The position numbers and the translations under genes were made by a program. Below the pieces are notes generated by a model. It was not told the origin of the DNA. It saw nothing but the letters and a program-made list of their open reading frames with translations, and made no database searches. 64,000 bases of DNA from Alentia gelatinosa (lineage: Eukaryota > Annelida > Polychaeta > Phyllodocida > Polynoidae). The stretch is from NCBI GenBank assembly GCA_950022655.1, contig OX465587.1, forward strand, positions 22,509,716-22,573,715, read 5' to 3'. Positions 61,320 to 64,000 of this stretch are shown here, piece by piece. Numbering within the stretch: position 1 is the stretch's first letter; each line of letters opens with the position of its first letter.

Positions 61320-61637
61320 ATGGGTCGCGTCAGTTGGAGCGTCCTTTTGCTGTGGTTGGCTTTTGCCTTTGTTGTGCACGGGGCAGGAGATAAGGGAAAG
61401 TCAGGAGGACAGCCCAAAAAGGAATCTAAAGCACCACCAAAAGGCAAACCGCTAGAGTCTCAGGGATTATCTGAAATTATGGAGACGGTCGACTATGTTA
61501 GGTCTGGAGCTTTGCTGGTGGGATTTCTTGCCATCAACTTTGCAGGGCGCGATACCTGGCTCTTGGCGGAGGTTATTTCTAGCTTCTCCTTCGGAGTTGC
61601 AGCATTCTTCTTTCCCGACGCCCTCTTGGGCTACGAG
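61320..61637 (+). CDS. Predicted signal-peptide membrane protein, first coding exon (partial)
   Basis: I do not recognise the family. From the ATG at 61320 the exon encodes 106 residues and ends at a GAG followed by a GTAAGT donor at 61638, in phase 0. The first 22 residues (MGRVSWSVLLLWLAFAFVVHGA) fit a cleaved signal peptide. A Lys/Gly/Pro-rich segment (about 23-47) follows, then two hydrophobic stretches (ALLVGFLAINFA and EVISSFSFGVAAFFF) that look like membrane helices. In-frame upstream ATGs at 61272 and 61305 exist; 61320 is preferred because the hydrophobic signal begins there. I found no second exon in the remaining 2.4 kb. Confidence 0.65.
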
Positions 61638-61643
61638 GTAAGT

Positions 61644-62345
61644 GTACTTTTCGTAAAGTAGGCTGTTGAGTGTCATTAGAGGTCCGGGAAACGCCATGCC
61701 TATCCGGAACCTCGGGATATTTTGGTCAGTTAGCGCACTGGTTCCGGACACCGATTTGAAATTGTTTTGCGCGCCATGGTTGGCTAACCACACACGGCTC
61801 CGGGCGACACCGCTTGCAGTGTGTTGCCACTGTTGGAAACCACTACCGCTTCCCCACTCGGTACATTGTATTTTACCTCCACTGGCATGGCATCATGGTC
61901 CATCAATTCAAGTGTCGTTTATCTATGATATTGAATAGTCCGACCGCCTGGAAGTTGTTCTTCAAGTTCATGTGCTACACCAAATGTTCACTTGTCTTTG
62001 GGCTTTGGTGCTAATCAGAAACGCCCATCTGTCCATCAGTTTTACTTTTAATAATAATAATATATTGCCACGCCCCGACTGCCACCCCCCCCCCCCCCCC
62101 CTCAACACACACACAGCTATCACACACACACAGTGACACACCTCCTCAGGCCCCTTCCCCGCGTCAAAGACACCTTCCCTTACTAACCACATCAATCACC
62201 AAAAATAAATTTTTACAAAATTTTTGAAAAATAAAAATAATTGAGAATTTGCGCCAATTTCTGCTTTAATTTAATTCAAATTTGAATCTTGGTGATAGAC
62301 ACCTAGGAAAAATAAATTTGCCTTTCCCATGATCTAAGCTTTCCA
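61644..62345. other. Intronic or intergenic stretch after the membrane-protein exon
   Basis: No further exon is recognised. A C-run of about 14 bases is near 62086-62101 and a CA-rich patch lies at 62105-62140. Confidence 0.5.
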
Positions 62346-62352
62346 GAAATGT

Positions 62353-63961
62353 ATTCTCCGATCCGGATGGACACTTCCGGTTTAAAATACCCTCCAAAAT
62401 ATGTAAATTCGTCTGACAACGGATCGATCCGCCTGGTGAATACAAAGCGCTGTCAGAGTCTAAAATGGCGAAAAACTATATTAATCAACCTTCTCATGTG
62501 CATCCTATACATGTAATAATTGAAATAGGATTATTTACATTATTCAGATATAATTTAAATGTGCCAACTCGAAGAAAATTGCTTGTTGTGACGATTTATT
62601 GACATCGCATTTATTCTCCGATCCGGCCAGGAAGTAGGTGGCGCTACAAACTCCCTGGGTGGCCATTTTGGAGAATCCCCCACGCAATGATAAGCCTATG
62701 GGACGTTCTGACGTCCATTTATGATAATATTTAATATGTGAGGATGTTTTCAATACTTCTGAAGATTTCTCTTGGTCACAATTACACTTCCCTGGCAATT
62801 TCAGACCAAATGATTATGTTTTCCCCCCAGTTTCGACTATAAACGCGATGTCAACAAATCGTCGAAACAAGCGATTTTCTTCGAGTTGGCACGTTTAAAT
62901 TATGTCTGAATAGTGTAAATAATCCCATTTTGACTATTACTATGGAGAAACCAAACAAGAGTTAGTCGTGTTGTTGTTTATCGCACGACAGCAAGATCAC
63001 ATATTACTGCGCGAGGCGAAGCCGAGAACAGTAATACGTGATCTTGCCGGAGTGTGATGAACAATAACATGACTAACTCGAGTTTGGTTTAGAATTTATC
63101 CTACCCCACCCATCTAAATTACTTCTACATTAACAAATGACGTCATTTGTCAAGTGTATCCCACTAGAGCAATATTTTTCATTTTTCTGAACTCCAGACC
63201 AAATACAGTGACCCAATGTTAAGCCTATGGAGTTTTTTATTAGGAGTAGGATAATATGGAGAAACCAAACAAGAGTTAGTCCTGTTGTTGTTTATGGCAC
63301 GACGGCAAGATTGCATATTGCTGAGCGAGGCGAAGCCGAGAGCAGTAATATGTGATCTTGCCAAAGTGCGATGAACAATAACATGACTAACTCGAGTTTG
63401 TTTTAGAATTTATCCTACCCCGCTCGTCTAAATTACTTCTACATTAACAAATGATGACATTTGTCAAGTGTATCCCACTAGAGCGATATTTTTCATTGTT
63501 CTGAACTCCAGACCGAATACAGTGACCTAATGTTAAGCCTATGGAGTTTTTTTATTAGGGGTAGGATAAATGTACAGAATGCACAGGAGAAGGTAGATTA
63601 ATACAGTTTTTCGCCATTTTAGACTCTGACAGCGCTTTGTATTCACCAGGCAAGATGGCGGATCGATCCGTTGTCAGGTAAATTTGTGAGTATTTTGAAC
63701 CGGAAGTGTCCGGCCGGATCGGAGAATAGGCTTAACTGGGGCTACCACTGTACCAGATAATCATTTGATCTGAAATTACCAGGGAAGTCTGATTTTGTCT
63801 GGGAAATTTCTTCAGAATTACTTAAAACATCCTCACACATTAAAATGTATCATAAATGGACGTCCGAACGGTACATAGGTTTAGCATTGCGGAGGTGCTT
63901 CTCGAAAATGGCCGCCCAGGGGGTTCGGAGCGCCACCTACTTCCTGGTCAGATCGGAGAAT
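62353..63961. mobile_element. Interlocked hairpin-transposon cluster
   Basis: Two inverted-repeat pairs share the terminus ATTCTCCGATCCGG. Pair A has arms 62353-62486 and 63596-63727. Pair B has arms 62613-62817 and 63760-63961. The order A, B, A', B' means the pairs interlock and do not nest. A third inverted pair, 62531-62608 and 62845-62922, encloses the left B arm. The centre holds two tandem copies of a 314-base module. No protein-coding potential is seen. Confidence 0.75.
62948..63575. repeat. Tandem pair of a 314-bp module made of two MITEs
   Basis: Each module is a hairpin MITE (AAACCAAACAAGAGTTAGTC with its near complement; 62948-63090 and 63262-63404) followed by a TTTATCCTACCC MITE (63095-63254 and 63409-63570). 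The copies are about 90 percent identical by eye. The second MITE type also occurs alone at 42709-42868. Confidence 0.8.
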
Positions 63962-64000
63962 ACAATAATGAGGGTCGGTGAAAGATATACGATGAAAGAC

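Overview
This window is eukaryotic genomic DNA, most likely from a marine invertebrate animal; I cannot name the species. It has multi-exon genes with GT-AG introns, canonical poly(A) signals, a tRNA-derived SINE, a LINE remnant, PIF/Harbinger-type DNA transposons, many small hairpin elements and a TTAGGG-like tract. Nothing looks prokaryotic.

Layout. The first 3 kb is gene-poor and holds one SINE bounded by a 12-bp target duplication. Positions 3040-13962 form one very large non-autonomous foldback element with a TTA target-site duplication. Its arms are built from several minisatellites in mirror order: 16-bp units, GTTAC units and TACATCC units. After a CT microsatellite comes a second foldback-like element, 15729-24686. 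Its ends are near-identical 330-bp inverted repeats that lead into the same TACATCC-type minisatellite. It carries the two genes of a PIF/Harbinger transposon, convergently arranged: a DDE transposase and a MADF/Myb-SANT-like protein. Each reading frame is interrupted by one TAG codon. A small element with a telomere-like core follows at 24729-25056.

The right 35 kb holds host genes that I rebuilt exon by exon, with consistent splice phases. UPB1 (beta-ureidopropionase; minus strand, 12 exons, 386 aa) acts in pyrimidine catabolism. ZSWIM7/SWS1 (plus strand, 5 exons, 132 aa) acts in homologous recombination. NCBP3 (minus strand, 11 exons, 708 aa) binds capped RNA. NCBP3 is divergent from a predicted signal-peptide/membrane protein gene whose first coding exon is at 61320-61637. 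These genes do not form a pathway. Their introns and spacers are full of transposon debris: a TTA-flanked 2.1-kb element, minisatellites, a LINE 3' end, a 61-bp retroposon, and an interlocked hairpin cluster at the right edge.

The most interesting object is the pair of large foldback elements. They share an internal minisatellite type and TTA/TA(A) flanks. This suggests a Harbinger-related lineage whose terminal repeats have grown to kilobases by minisatellite expansion. The gene-less 10.9-kb element may depend on a transposase such as the one encoded by its neighbour.
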